Shown: positions 37,851 through 47,181, counted from the stretch's first letter. The stretch: DNA of 64,000 nucleotides from Clostridium weizhouense (GCF_019431045.1 NZ_JAHXPT010000007.1:144967-208966); one strand, 5' to 3'. Made by a program: numbers and translations. Notes: a model not told the origin generated them from the letters alone.

Positions 37851-38399
37851 ATGAACAATTATTGTTATTATAATGAAAATAAACATCCAGAAAAAATAAA
37901 TATGGCTTGTGATTTTGATGAACATCTATTCGATGAAGAAGAATTAGATTGTGATTTTAATGACTTCTGTAATTATGAAGAATTCGAGTGTGAAGAAGAA
38001 GAAGAAAAACCTAACTGTGATGAAGTATGCAAAAAATGTTATAAGAAAGGCTTTAAAGATGGCTGTCAAAAAGGCTATAAAGAAGGATTTAGAGATGGCT
38101 GTCAAAAAGGATATAAGAAAGGCTTTAAAGACGGTTGTGAAAAGGGATATAAACAAGGCTTTAAAGATGGAGAACAAAAAGGGTATACAGAAGGCTTTAA
38201 AGATGGAAAACAAAAAGGTTATGAAGAAGGCTTTAAAGATGGCTGTCAAAAAGGATACCAAAAAGGTCTTAAAGATGGCTATGAAAGAGGATTTAAAGAT
38301 GGAAGAGTAAAGGGATTCCAAGAAGGCTGTCAAGCAGGTTATGAAAAAGCAAAGAGAGAATTTTTAGCATGCATAAATAAAAAACATCCATGCTGTTAG
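37851..38399 (+). CDS. Gly-X3 repeat protein with acidic Cys-rich head
   Basis: 182 aa, no signal peptide. Residues 1-60 are acidic and cysteine-bearing. Residues 67-166 are 25 uninterrupted Gly-X3 tetrads arranged mainly as 12-residue units of the form GFKDGCQKGYKE. The tail is FLACINKKHPCC. Gly every fourth residue resembles the deca-GX3 motif of Yae1/Lto1 but is far longer; spacing 4 would put glycines on one face of a helix. ATG 37851 is 8 nt after AAGGAG (an upstream in-frame start at 37806 has no site). Family function unknown; spore or stress structural protein is one guess. Confidence 0.8.
   Translation: MNNYCYYNENKHPEKINMACDFDEHLFDEEELDCDFNDFCNYEEFECEEEEEKPNCDEVCKKCYKKGFKDGCQKGYKEGFRDGCQKGYKKGFKDGCEKGYKQGFKDGEQKGYTEGFKDGKQKGYEEGFKDGCQKGYQKGLKDGYERGFKDGRVKGFQEGCQAGYEKAKREFLACINKKHPCC
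38049..38348 (+). repeat. 36-bp tandem repeat array inside the Gly-X3 gene
   Basis: About eight copies of a 36-bp unit beginning GGCTTTAAAGATGG, each coding for 12 residues; one unit near the end is shortened to 24 bp. The period is a multiple of three, so copy-number change keeps frame. Confidence 0.85.
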
Positions 38400-38438
38400 G
38401 AACTTTGTAAGCCAATTTAATAGTTGATTTATAGGAAT

Positions 38439-38482
38439 GACTTTTTTGAATAAGTTTGAACTTATTCAAAAAAGTCTCTTTT
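38439..38482 (+). terminator. Terminator after the Gly-X3 gene
   Basis: An 18-bp stem (38439-38456 with 38459-38476), then TCTTTT. Confidence 0.85.
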
Positions 38483-38609
38483 AATTCCTTAGAAAATTAT
38501 AAATTAATCATTTATTGTATAAGTATATTTAAACATGGAAAAACTATTTCTAAAAAATATAAAATAAAAATAAAAAATATTCAAAAAATATAGTTTAGTA
38601 TATATAAAA

Positions 38610-38639
38610 TTGAAAAAATATGTATAAATATATTATAAT
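38610..38639 (+). promoter_or_regulatory. Candidate promoter of the glucitol regulator
   Basis: -35 TTGAAA (38610-38615), an 18-bp spacer and -10 TATAAT (38634-38639), 180 bp before the gene. The rest of the 419-bp spacer (38400-38818) is AT-rich; beyond the terminator I see nothing else in it. Confidence 0.45.
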
Positions 38640-38818
38640 TAATAAAAAATAGTTACATTTATCATATTTTAGAGCGTATTTATAGATATATAGTAATTTA
38701 GAATTATGTTTTTAATCAATTAGTATACATTTTTTCAATACGTGATGAAAAAGTAAACATTAAATAATTTAAGTTAGTGTATTATTATATAATTGTAAGA
38801 TGGAATGAGGGATTGAAA

Positions 38819-40783
38819 ATGGTTACAAAATCATTAGAAAGAAAGTTATTCATTATACTTGAAATGTTAACCGATAATAACGGGGTTCTCTTAGAAGATT
38901 TTTCAGATGAATTAGGGGTTAGTACTAGAAGTATTAGAAACTACTTAAAACAATTACAAGAAGAAATACCTAAAGAAATTGTAGAAATAGTAAAGAATAA
39001 TAATTCAGAGTACAAGCTAAATATAAAAAATCAAGAAAAATTTCAAGAGATATTAGAATTAAATAGAAGGCAAAAACAGAAGTTTTCTCAATTAAATAAC
39101 CCAGAAGAAAGAGTTGATTATTTAATCAATAGGTTAGTAGGTCTTGATGAGATTGTGACAATAGACGATTTAGCAGAAGAAATGAATGTAGGTAGGACAA
39201 CTTTAGTTAAAGATTTAAAAAAAGTTGATCAAAAGTTAGAAGAGTATGGATTAATTTTAAAGAGAAAAACAAATTCAGGAATAAAAATTGAAGGAGATGA
39301 AATTAATTTAAGATTGATTATACTTGAGCACATATGTAAAACATATGATGATGCAAGAATATTATTAGAAAATAGCGATATTATTACTAAAAAAGATATT
39401 ATTAAACTTCAAGAACAAATTGTAACAAACTTAAAAGAAAATAAATTTGGTGTTACTGAAGCTTTAATAAATAATTTGATCAGGTATATAGCAGTAATGT
39501 TATTAAGAATAAGTAATAATAAAAAAATAATATCACTACAGTCACAGTATAAAATAATTAAGGAATCTGAAGAGTATTTAATAGGAAAGACTATAAAAAA
39601 TTTAATTGAAGAATTATGTAATATTGAAATCGACGATTTAGAAGTAATATTTATAGTCATGCCATTACTTGGAAGAAATGCACCTCTCTATCATGAAGTA
39701 TTAAGAAATTTAACTATAGGAGAAAATATAACTACACTAAGGAAACAAATTTTTAAAAAAGTTTTTGAATTTACTGGCTTAAGCTTAGAGGAAGATGAAC
39801 AATTAATACAGAGTTTAGAATATCATTTATATTATGCATTAAATAGACTTGTATTAAATATCAAATATAAAAATCCTATGTTAAAAGAAATAAAAGAAAA
39901 ATACAAATTACCTTATGAAGTAGCTAAAATAGCTGCAACAGTAATAGAAGAAAAATATGATATTGAAGTTGAAGAAGATGAGATAGGATATTTAGCATTA
40001 CATTTTGGAACTTATGTTGAAAGAGCAAGTAAATCATCTATTAAAATAAAAAATGCAGCAATAATTTGTGGAACAGGATTAGGAACAGCACAGTTATTAA
40101 GTATGAAACTAAAGAAAATATTAGGAGAAGAAATAAAATTTAAATCTTTTTCAGATTTAGATTTTACAGAAAATCTAGCTAATAAATATGACATGATTTT
40201 TACACTTGTAGATTTAAATATAAATATAAATGTGCCAATAATAAAAATTACTTCTATTTTTGATGAAAGTCAATTAAAAGGAGAAATAGAAAGCCAAATA
40301 TTTTTAAATAAGACTAATGAACAAATAAATGATACAAAGCCAGATATTTTAAATGGAATGTTAGATAAAAAGTTAGTATTTTATTTAAAAGAAAATAATT
40401 TTAAAAGTAACTTAGAAAAAATGTTAGATAGTTTAATAAAATCAAATATTGTATCTAGTGAATTTAAGAAAAGAGTTATAGAAAGAGAAAAAAAGGCTGG
40501 GACAGCATTTGGTGGATATATAGCATTGCCTCATGCAGTTGATGAAAAAGTAAATAATGTAATAGTTGCATATGGAATACTAGATAAATTACTTATAGTG
40601 GATGGTAAAGAAGTTGGATTAATAATATTAATGGTAATACCATCAGAAAGTCAAAATAGTCAAGATATGATAGTTAAAACCTATCAAGAAATTATAGATT
40701 TATCAAGTAATAAAAAAATAGTTCAAAAATTAATAAAAACTAAATCTTATAAAGAATTTAAAGAAATTCTAGGAAGGAGATAA
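38819..40783 (+). CDS. gutR: PRD-containing transcriptional activator of the glucitol PTS operon (GutR/LicR/MtlR type)
   Basis: 654 aa. Two N-terminal DNA-binding modules (HTH_11-like SDELGVSTRSIRNYLKQL; Mga-like LAEEMNVGRTTLVKDL), two PRDs with phosphorylatable His (EHICKTYDD; LEYHLYYALNRL and LALHFGTY), an EIIB-like domain (ICGTGLGTAQLL) and a C-terminal EIIA-like domain (GGYIALPHAV). PTS phosphorylation of these sites reports sugar supply. No BglG RNA-binding domain, so it acts on DNA. ATG 38819 is 7 nt after GAGGG; the in-frame start at 38777 has no site. gutM follows 4 nt later. Confidence 0.88.
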   Translation: MVTKSLERKLFIILEMLTDNNGVLLEDFSDELGVSTRSIRNYLKQLQEEIPKEIVEIVKNNNSEYKLNIKNQEKFQEILELNRRQKQKFSQLNNPEERVDYLINRLVGLDEIVTIDDLAEEMNVGRTTLVKDLKKVDQKLEEYGLILKRKTNSGIKIEGDEINLRLIILEHICKTYDDARILLENSDIITKKDIIKLQEQIVTNLKENKFGVTEALINNLIRYIAVMLLRISNNKKIISLQSQYKIIKESEEYLIGKTIKNLIEELCNIEIDDLEVIFIVMPLLGRNAPLYHEVLRNLTIGENITTLRKQIFKKVFEFTGLSLEEDEQLIQSLEYHLYYALNRLVLNIKYKNPMLKEIKEKYKLPYEVAKIAATVIEEKYDIEVEEDEIGYLALHFGTYVERASKSSIKIKNAAIICGTGLGTAQLLSMKLKKILGEEIKFKSFSDLDFTENLANKYDMIFTLVDLNININVPIIKITSIFDESQLKGEIESQIFLNKTNEQINDTKPDILNGMLDKKLVFYLKENNFKSNLEKMLDSLIKSNIVSSEFKKRVIEREKKAGTAFGGYIALPHAVDEKVNNVIVAYGILDKLLIVDGKEVGLIILMVIPSESQNSQDMIVKTYQEIIDLSSNKKIVQKLIKTKSYKEFKEILGRR

Positions 40784-40786
40784 ATT

Positions 40787-41203
40787 ATGAATTCAGTTGT
40801 ATTTTTAATAATTGTAGGAATTACCATTTGGATACTTAATTTTATCTTTGGATTATTTCAGATCAAAGATTTCAATAAAAATTATATAGAACTAAGAAAA
40901 TTAGGCAAAGTAGCAATAGGAAGAAAAAAGGGAATGATTAACTCGGGCACGGTAGTTCTAATAAGAATTCAAAATGATGGATTAATTTTAGAATCTAGAA
41001 AAATGCAAGGGGTAACCGTGGCTGCAAGAGTTAAACGTTTTGAAGGATTGGAAAATATGTATATAGACAAAATTCAGGAAAACGATTTAAATGGCTTTAA
41101 CAAACCACTTAAAAAAGCAATTTTAGACGCTGTTAAAAATTACAAAAAGTTTAAATTAGAGGAGGGAAGTACAAAAGAAGAAGACTTAAAAGTGGTTGTT
41201 TAA
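40787..41203 (+). CDS. gutM: Glucitol operon activator protein GutM
   Basis: 138 aa with one N-terminal membrane segment (VVFLIIVGITIWILNFIFGL) and a soluble part, RKLGKVAIGRKKGMINSGTVVLI and GVTVAARVKRFEGL, typical of GutM/SrlM. In E. coli it activates the srl operon together with SrlR. Here it follows the PRD regulator by 4 nt behind AAGGAG and precedes the transporter genes, the usual Gram-positive order. Confidence 0.9.
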   Translation: MNSVVFLIIVGITIWILNFIFGLFQIKDFNKNYIELRKLGKVAIGRKKGMINSGTVVLIRIQNDGLILESRKMQGVTVAARVKRFEGLENMYIDKIQENDLNGFNKPLKKAILDAVKNYKKFKLEEGSTKEEDLKVVV

Positions 41204-41248
41204 AAAATACAATATACAAAAGTATAATTATAATGAGGAGGGTTTTTT

Positions 41249-41809
41249 ATGACACAAGTGTTCGATTTTTTAGCTAAAGGTGCAGACTCATTCATGAATT
41301 TATTTAGAGCAGGCGGAGACCAATTTATGGGTTTCGTAACAGGTATTATACCATTACTAGTTGCATTATTAGTTACTATGAATGCAATTATAAAGTTTAT
41401 TGGAGATGAAAAAATAGAAAAACTAGCCAAAAAATGTTCTTCAAATCCAATAAGTAGATATTTGTTACTACCAGTTATAGGAACATTCGTATTTGCAAAT
41501 CCAATGACATTATCACTAGGTAAATTTATGCCTGAAAAATATAAACCAAGCTATTATGCAGCAGCAAGTTTTTCTTGTCATACAATGAATGGATTATTTC
41601 CACATATTAACCCAGGTGAGTTATTCGTATTCTTAGGAATAGCATCAGGTATTACTACATTAGGTCTTTCAACTACAGATTTAGCAGTTAGATATTTATT
41701 AGTAGGTATAGTAACAAATTTCTTTAGAGGTTGGATAACAGATTTCACAACATCATATGTAGAAAAACAACAAGGCGTTAAATTAAATACTGAAATAAAA
41801 TTAGGATAA
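41249..41809 (+). CDS. srlA: PTS glucitol/sorbitol transporter subunit IIC
   Basis: 186 aa, membrane, very close to E. coli SrlA (187 aa): [61 protein letters not shown] and [15 protein letters not shown]. It forms part of the sorbitol channel with the second C-domain at 42274. ATG follows GAGGAGGG. Confidence 0.95.
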   Translation: MTQVFDFLAKGADSFMNLFRAGGDQFMGFVTGIIPLLVALLVTMNAIIKFIGDEKIEKLAKKCSSNPISRYLLLPVIGTFVFANPMTLSLGKFMPEKYKPSYYAAASFSCHTMNGLFPHINPGELFVFLGIASGITTLGLSTTDLAVRYLLVGIVTNFFRGWITDFTTSYVEKQQGVKLNTEIKLG

Positions 41810-41853
41810 TTAAGTAAAATAAAAGTTTAAATAGAATTAAGGAGTTGACAATT

Positions 41854-42225
41854 ATGGGATACAAAAAAGTTAAAATCAATAAAGGATCAGGTGGATGGGG
41901 TGGTCCATTAATAATAGAACCTACAGAAAAGAAAAATAAAGTAGTATATATTACTGGAGGCGCTCAACCAGAAACAGCAGTAAGAATAGCAGAATTAACA
42001 GGATGTGAATTGATAGATGGATTTACAACTGGAGTTAAAGATGATGAAATAGCTTGTGCAATAATCAACTGTGGAGGAACTCTAAGATGTGGAATTTATC
42101 CTCAAAAGAAAATACCAACAGTTAATATTATGAGAACAGGTAAAAGTGGTCCTTTAGCAATGTTTATAAAAGAAGATATATATGTTTCAGCAGTAAAACC
42201 GGACAATGTAGAAGTAATAGAATAA
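41854..42225 (+). CDS. srlE: PTS glucitol/sorbitol subunit IIB, separate from its C2 domain
   Basis: 123 aa equal to the first part of E. coli SrlE: KINKGSGGWGGPLIIEP, VVYITGGAQPETAVRIAEL, CGGTLRCGIYP and TGKSGPLAMFI. EIIB passes phosphate from EIIA to the incoming sugar. In E. coli this domain is fused to a second membrane C domain; here that part is its own gene at 42274. ATG 41854 is 9 nt after GGAG; TTG 41845 abuts the site and is unlikely. Confidence 0.92.
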   Translation: MGYKKVKINKGSGGWGGPLIIEPTEKKNKVVYITGGAQPETAVRIAELTGCELIDGFTTGVKDDEIACAIINCGGTLRCGIYPQKKIPTVNIMRTGKSGPLAMFIKEDIYVSAVKPDNVEVIE

Positions 42226-42273
42226 ATTTATTTAGAAAAATAAAGAAATTATTATTCAAAGGAGGAAGACGTA

Positions 42274-42840
42274 ATGAGTTACGATACTAGTAAAAAGATT
42301 AGTCAACAAACTGGAGGCTTAGTTGGAAAGATAGGTATAGCAATAGGAAATATTAGTAGTACATTATTCCAAGCAGGAAGAGATACTATTGATACAGTAG
42401 TTCATACAATATTACCATTCATGGCTTTCGTTGCAGTATTAATAGGTATTATCAATGCATCAGGAGTTGGTAGCTTTATTGCAAATTTACTTACACCATT
42501 AATCGGAAATGTAGGTGGACTAGTTGTATTATCACTTATATGCTCATTCCCATTACTTTCACCATTCTTAGGACCTGGTGCTGTTATAGCACAAATAATT
42601 GGTGTTTTAATAGGAACTGAAATAGGAAAAGGAACTATACCACCACATTTAGCATTACCAGCACTATTTGCAATAAATGCACAAGCAGCAGCAGATTTTA
42701 TACCAGTTGGTTTAGGACTAGCAGAAGCGGAACCAGAAACAGTGCAAGTAGGAGTTCCATCAGTTTTATATTCAAGATTTTTAACAGGAGCACCAGCAGT
42801 TGTAGTAGCTTGGCTTGCAAGTTTTGGATTATACAGCTAA
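42274..42840 (+). CDS. PTS glucitol/sorbitol second membrane domain (C-terminal half of SrlE)
   Basis: 188 aa membrane protein matching SrlE from YDTSKKI onward: [59 protein letters not shown] and [16 protein letters not shown]. It is separated from IIB by 48 bp holding stop codons and its own AAGGAGGA site, so this is a real gene split, not a frameshift. Acts with SrlA and IIB in sorbitol uptake. Confidence 0.92.
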   Translation: MSYDTSKKISQQTGGLVGKIGIAIGNISSTLFQAGRDTIDTVVHTILPFMAFVAVLIGIINASGVGSFIANLLTPLIGNVGGLVVLSLICSFPLLSPFLGPGAVIAQIIGVLIGTEIGKGTIPPHLALPALFAINAQAAADFIPVGLGLAEAEPETVQVGVPSVLYSRFLTGAPAVVVAWLASFGLYS

Positions 42841-42874
42841 ATATTAAGTAAATAAGCAAGAAGGGAACAATTTT

Positions 42875-43240
42875 ATGAAGACAATTTATAGCACTAGAAT
42901 AGAAAAGATTGGTGAAAAAGCTGAAGAATTTTTTGCAGCTAATATGTTTATAACTTTTAAAAATAACGCTCCTCAAGAGTTAATTGATTATTGCTTTATT
43001 CATAACGAAAATAATTTATTAGAAGATATAAAGCCTAATGACATACTTTATATTGATGATACTACTTATGAAATAAAAGCAGTAGGAGAGTTGGTAAATA
43101 AGAATTTAAAAGAATTGGGACATATAACATATAATTTTCTAGGAGAAGAAGAAGCTAAAGTAGCAGGTACTTTATACTTAGAAAAAAAAGAAATTGCACC
43201 AATTGCCGTTGGTACAATTCTAAAAATAATAAGAAATTAA
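42875..43240 (+). CDS. srlB: PTS glucitol/sorbitol transporter subunit IIA
   Basis: 121-aa cytoplasmic EIIA of the glucitol family. The phosphorylatable His is His43 (YCFIHNEN), the same number as in E. coli EIIA-Gut. The end IAPIAVGTILKII is typical. It receives phosphate from HPr and passes it to IIB. AAGGGA site; 34 nt after the C2 gene. Confidence 0.92.
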   Translation: MKTIYSTRIEKIGEKAEEFFAANMFITFKNNAPQELIDYCFIHNENNLLEDIKPNDILYIDDTTYEIKAVGELVNKNLKELGHITYNFLGEEEAKVAGTLYLEKKEIAPIAVGTILKIIRN

Positions 43241-43385
43241 TTTTAAATAGTTTAAAAAATAATATTTAAGAAGATTATAAAACTTTTTATATAATTAGTC
43301 AATTTGCTAAAAGTATAAAGTGCTTTCAAGGTTATATGAAAAAAGAATTAAATAATTTATGAAATGAATTGTTCTTTGAATTTTA

Positions 43386-43447
43386 AAATAGGTTTGATTA
43401 TTAAAGTGCTTGGTATCGGAAAAAAGTAAAAGTAATCAAACCTATTT
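43386..43447 (+). other. Long-loop hairpin between srlB and srlD
   Basis: A perfect 15-bp stem (43386-43400 with 43433-43447) encloses a 32-nt loop and is followed by TGTTCATT. It lies in the 276-bp gap between srlB and srlD. It could be a weak or regulated terminator lowering srlD expression, or a processing site. No known riboswitch core recognised. Confidence 0.5.
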
Positions 43448-43516
43448 GTTCATTAATAGAGAGTAAGGATGTTCATATAAATTAACAGATTAATTTATTA
43501 ATGGAGGGATAGAAAA

Positions 43517-44338
43517 ATGACAAAGTCATGGTTAAACTTAGAAGGAAAAACAGCAATAGTCACAGGTGGAGCATCAGGAATAGGAAAGGCTGTAGTACAA
43601 GAATTTTTAAATAACGGTTCAAATGTTGTTGTATGTGATATGAACCCAAATGCACCAGAATTAGATATAAATGAAGCAAGTGGAAAAATGTTATATGTGA
43701 AAACTGATGTAACAAATTATGATAATGTTAAAGAAATGATTTCAAAAGCTAAAGAAACATTTGGAAAAATAGATATTTTAGTAAATAATGCAGGTATAAA
43801 TATCCCTAGATTATTAGTAGATCCTAAAGAGGAAAATGGTAAATATGAATTAGATGAAGCTATTTTTGATAAAATAGTAAATGTTAATATAAAAGGTGTA
43901 TTTTTCTGTGCACAAGCAGTTGCTAGAGAAATGGTAAAATCAGGTTCTGGAGTAATAATAAATATGTCTTCAGAAAGTGGACTAGAAGGATCAGAAGGTC
44001 AAAGTATTTATGCGGCAACTAAAAATGCAGTAAATTCATTTACAAGATCTTGGTCAAAAGAATTAGGAAAGCAAGGTGTTAGAGTTGTTGGAGTAGCACC
44101 AGGAATATTAGAAGCTACAGGTCTAAGAACTATAGAATATGAAACAGCTTTAGCTTATACTAGAGGAATTACAGTTGATGATTTAAGAGCAGGATATAGT
44201 AAAACATCAACTACTCCATTAGGAAGATCAGGAAAATTATCAGAAGTAGCGGATTTAGTTTGTTACTTAGGATCAGAAAAAGCAGGTTACGTTCATGGAG
44301 TAACTTATAATATCGCTGGAGGAAAAACTAGAGGGTAA
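43517..44338 (+). CDS. srlD: Sorbitol-6-phosphate 2-dehydrogenase
   Basis: 273-aa short-chain dehydrogenase: sorbitol-6-P + NAD+ to fructose-6-P. Cofactor motif TGGASGIGKAV at residues about 15-25, NNAG in VNNAGINIP, and the catalytic Ser-Tyr-Lys in NMSSESG and YAATK. Context decides the substrate: it follows a complete sorbitol PTS. SDR annotation alone would be generic. ATG follows GGAGGG. Confidence 0.9.
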   Translation: MTKSWLNLEGKTAIVTGGASGIGKAVVQEFLNNGSNVVVCDMNPNAPELDINEASGKMLYVKTDVTNYDNVKEMISKAKETFGKIDILVNNAGINIPRLLVDPKEENGKYELDEAIFDKIVNVNIKGVFFCAQAVAREMVKSGSGVIINMSSESGLEGSEGQSIYAATKNAVNSFTRSWSKELGKQGVRVVGVAPGILEATGLRTIEYETALAYTRGITVDDLRAGYSKTSTTPLGRSGKLSEVADLVCYLGSEKAGYVHGVTYNIAGGKTRG

Positions 44339-44417
44339 GTTTTTAAAGAGTGTAAACAAGCCTTAAATAGCATAAGTTTAACATTAATTAAATTTTTAAA
44401 TAACCTATAATATAAAT

Positions 44418-44466
44418 ATATAATATTAAAAGTTCCTAATATTACTAGGGACTTTTAATATTATAT
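44418..44466 (+). terminator. Hairpin after srlD, probable operon terminator
   Basis: A stem of about 21 bp (44418-44438 with 44446-44466, including one G-U). The tail is AT-rich without a long T-run, so termination may be partial and let the aldolase gene be co-expressed. Confidence 0.6.
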
Positions 44467-44506
44467 AAATTAATTTTAAGAATATAATTAGGAGTGTGAG
44501 GAAAAA

Positions 44507-45175
44507 ATGATATATATATTAGATACTGCAAATTTACAAGAAATAAAAAGAGCTTATGAATATTATCCTATGGAAGGTGTTACAACAAATCCATCAATAA
44601 TAAGTAAAGAAAAAGAAAATTTTATTAAAAGATTAAAAGATATAAGAAAAATAATAGGTAAAGAAAGCATGCTACATGCACAAGTGTTGGCAGTAACAGC
44701 AGAAGAAATGATTAATGAGGCAAAATACATAGTAAATGAGATAGGTGGAAATATATATATTAAAATACCTGTAACTCCAGAAGGTATAAAAGCTATAAAA
44801 ATACTTAGTAAAGATGGAGTGAAAATAACAGCAACTGCAATTTTTACTGCTCAACAAGCTTTAATAGCATCAAAAGCAGGAGCAGATTTTGTCGCACCTT
44901 ATGTTAATAGAATTGACAATATTAGTGGTAATGGAGTAGAAGTTGTTGGAGATATTGTTGAATTGTTAGAATTAAATAATCTAACAACTAAAGTTTTAGC
45001 AGCTTCTTTTAAAAATGTTCAACAGGTTAATGAAGTTTCTTTAAGAGGATGCCAATCAGTTACAGTAGGAAGTGATATAATGGATAAACTTATAGAACAT
45101 GCATTAACAGAATTAAGTGTAAAACAATTTATTAATGATTGGAAAAATGCATATAATAAAACTACTGTATTATAA
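44507..45175 (+). CDS. fsa: Fructose-6-phosphate aldolase / transaldolase-like protein
   Basis: 222-aa TalC/FSA-subfamily enzyme, much shorter than full transaldolase (about 320 aa). DTANLQEIKRAYEY, GVTTNPSIISKE, the Schiff-base Lys in IYIKIPVTPEG, and PYVNRIDNISGNG, where FSA carries its catalytic Tyr. FSA cleaves F6P to dihydroxyacetone and G3P; many members are true transaldolases, so either activity is possible. It follows srlD, whose product is F6P. ATG after GGAGTGTGAGG. Confidence 0.85.
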   Translation: MIYILDTANLQEIKRAYEYYPMEGVTTNPSIISKEKENFIKRLKDIRKIIGKESMLHAQVLAVTAEEMINEAKYIVNEIGGNIYIKIPVTPEGIKAIKILSKDGVKITATAIFTAQQALIASKAGADFVAPYVNRIDNISGNGVEVVGDIVELLELNNLTTKVLAASFKNVQQVNEVSLRGCQSVTVGSDIMDKLIEHALTELSVKQFINDWKNAYNKTTVL

Positions 45176-45373
45176 TAAGGAAAGAATTAATAGGTTTTTA
45201 TTATTAAAAAGGGAGATTTTAGAGGATTTATATACTTTATAATTAGGAATTATTATTTTTTAGTATGAAATTCCAAAGTTTCAATAATATCATAAATGTT
45301 TAAGAAATGTTTAATAAAAGTATGATATAATTGTAAAGTGAAATTTACGTAATTAATATATGGAGGTATGGTT

Positions 45374-46723
45374 GTGAAAAAAGGATTAACATTAGATTTA
45401 AGTAAAACACAAGCATTTGTAAAAGACTATGAACTAGATTACATGGAAGGAATGGTAAAGGATTCACATGATAGACTTCATAGTAAAACAGGTCAAGGAA
45501 ATGACTTTTTAGGTTGGATAGACCTTCCAGTGAATTATGATAAAGAAGAATTTGCTAGAATTAAAAAAGCAGCACAAAAAATACAATCTGATTCAGATGT
45601 TTTAATAGTTATAGGAATTGGTGGATCTTATCTTGGAGCCAGAGCAGCAATAGAAATGTTAACAAGCAATTTCCATAATGTTTTAGATGGAACTAAGAGA
45701 AAAACACCACAAATATTCTATGCAGGTAATAATATAAGTTCAACTTATATGGCTGAATTATTAGAAGCTATAGAAGGAAAAGACGTTAGTGTAAATGTAA
45801 TTTCAAAATCAGGAACTACTACAGAACCAGCTATTGCATTTAGAATCTTTAAATCTTACTTAGAAAAGAAATACGGAGTAGAAGAAGCAAGAAAGAGAAT
45901 ATATGCAACAACTGATAGAGCAAGAGGTGCATTAAAGAGTTTAGCTGATGCAGAAGGATATGAAACATTTGTAATTCCTGATGATGTAGGTGGAAGATTC
46001 ACAGTATTAACACCAGTAGGATTATTGCCAATAGCTGCAGCTGGAATAAATATAGATGAAATGATGCAAGGAGCTGCTGATGCAAGAGAAACATATTCAA
46101 ATCCTTCACTTAAGGAAAATGATTGTTATAAATATGCAGTTACAAGAAATGCTTTATACAATAAAGGTAAAGCAATTGAAATATTAGTTAATTATGAACC
46201 ATCTCTTCACTATTTTAATGAATGGTGGAAACAATTATATGGAGAATCAGAAGGTAAAGATAATAAAGGATTATTCCCAGCAGCTGTTGACTTTAGTACT
46301 GATCTTCACTCTATGGGACAATACATTCAAGATGGTAGAAGAAACCTTTTTGAAACAGTTATTAATGTAGAAAAAGCTAAAAAAGAAGTTACTATAGAAT
46401 TTAGCGAAGGCGATCTAGATGGATTAAACTTTTTATCAGGAAAAACTATGGATTTTGTAAATAATAAAGCATTCCAAGGAACTTTATTAGCTCATAATGA
46501 TGGTGGAGTACCTAATATGGTAGTAAATGTACCAGAACTTTCACCTTATTATTTTGGTCATATGGTATATTTCTTTGAAAAAGCTTGTGGAGTAAGTGGT
46601 TACTTATTAGGAATAAATCCATTTGATCAACCGGGAGTAGAAGCATATAAGAAAAATATGTTTGCTCTTCTTGGAAAACCAGGATATGAAGATATGAAAG
46701 ATGAATTAGAGAAGAGACTTTAA
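45374..46723 (+). CDS. pgi: Glucose-6-phosphate isomerase
   Basis: 449 aa: glucose-6-P to fructose-6-[27 protein letters not shown], the catalytic Glu region [13 protein letters not shown] and [26 protein letters not shown] near the end. I choose GTG 45374, 7 nt after GGAGG (45362-45366); ATG 45368 is only 1 nt from that site. The protein then begins [14 protein letters not shown]188 follows 2 nt after its stop. Confidence 0.95.
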   Translation: MKKGLTLDLSKTQAFVKDYELDYMEGMVKDSHDRLHSKTGQGNDFLGWIDLPVNYDKEEFARIKKAAQKIQSDSDVLIVIGIGGSYLGARAAIEMLTSNFHNVLDGTKRKTPQIFYAGNNISSTYMAELLEAIEGKDVSVNVISKSGTTTEPAIAFRIFKSYLEKKYGVEEARKRIYATTDRARGALKSLADAEGYETFVIPDDVGGRFTVLTPVGLLPIAAAGINIDEMMQGAADARETYSNPSLKENDCYKYAVTRNALYNKGKAIEILVNYEPSLHYFNEWWKQLYGESEGKDNKGLFPAAVDFSTDLHSMGQYIQDGRRNLFETVINVEKAKKEVTIEFSEGDLDGLNFLSGKTMDFVNNKAFQGTLLAHNDGGVPNMVVNVPELSPYYFGHMVYFFEKACGVSGYLLGINPFDQPGVEAYKKNMFALLGKPGYEDMKDELEKRL

Positions 46724-46725
46724 TA

Positions 46726-47181
46726 ATGAAAATTATAATTGATGGAGATGCCTGTCCAGGTATCTCCATTATTGAAAAAGTAGCTAAAATTAAAGAAATA
46801 CCAGTAATAATTTATTGTGATATTAATCATTTTATACAAAGTAACTATTCAGAAGTTAAAATTGTAGATAGTGGATTTCAAAGTGTTGATATGTATGTAA
46901 TTAATGAGACGAAAATTGGAGATATAGTTGTGTCTCAAGATTACGGGGTAGCAGCGATATGTTTATCTAAAAAAGCTAAGGTAATAAATCCTAAAGGATT
47001 TATATATGATGAAAAAAATATAGATAGATTATTAGAAGAAAGACATTTATCACAAAAAATTAGAAGAGGCGGAGGTAAAACTTCAAATCCTAAAAAAAGA
47101 ACTCAAGAGGATAATTTAAGATTAGAAAAAAATTTAAAATATTTAATAGAATTGGTTGTTAAGGCACAATCAAAGAAATAA
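46726..47181 (+). CDS. YaiI/YqxD family protein (DUF188, UPF0178)
   Basis: 151-aa small cytoplasmic protein with a PIN-like fold. Family signatures are all present: IIIDGDACPG at the N-terminus, VSQDYGVAA in the middle, and the RRGGGKTSNPKKRT basic stretch near the C-terminus. The conserved Asps suggest nuclease chemistry, but no activity is firmly known. Coupled to pgi (ATG 2 nt past its stop). Its last codons overlap the left end of an inverted-repeat element. Confidence 0.88.
   Translation: MKIIIDGDACPGISIIEKVAKIKEIPVIIYCDINHFIQSNYSEVKIVDSGFQSVDMYVINETKIGDIVVSQDYGVAAICLSKKAKVINPKGFIYDEKNIDRLLEERHLSQKIRRGGGKTSNPKKRTQEDNLRLEKNLKYLIELVVKAQSKK

Noticed and set aside
37944..38333. A 129-aa open frame antisense to the Gly-X3 gene, and a 119-aa frame on the same strand
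   Set aside because: Both are shadows of the 36-bp tandem repeat. Neither has a ribosome site, and their composition simply mirrors the repeat.
38049..38348. Regular 36-bp repeats suggestive of CRISPR
   Set aside because: The units are contiguous without unique spacers, lie inside one reading frame and have no cas genes nearby.
38400..38818. RAT-type antiterminator site for the BglG-like regulator
   Set aside because: The regulator has DNA-binding HTH modules and no RNA-binding CAT domain, and no RAT-terminator overlap is visible before the sorbitol genes.
42226..42273. Frameshift or sequencing error splitting srlE
   Set aside because: The gap holds in-frame stop codons and a strong ribosome site for the second part, and the break is at the domain boundary.
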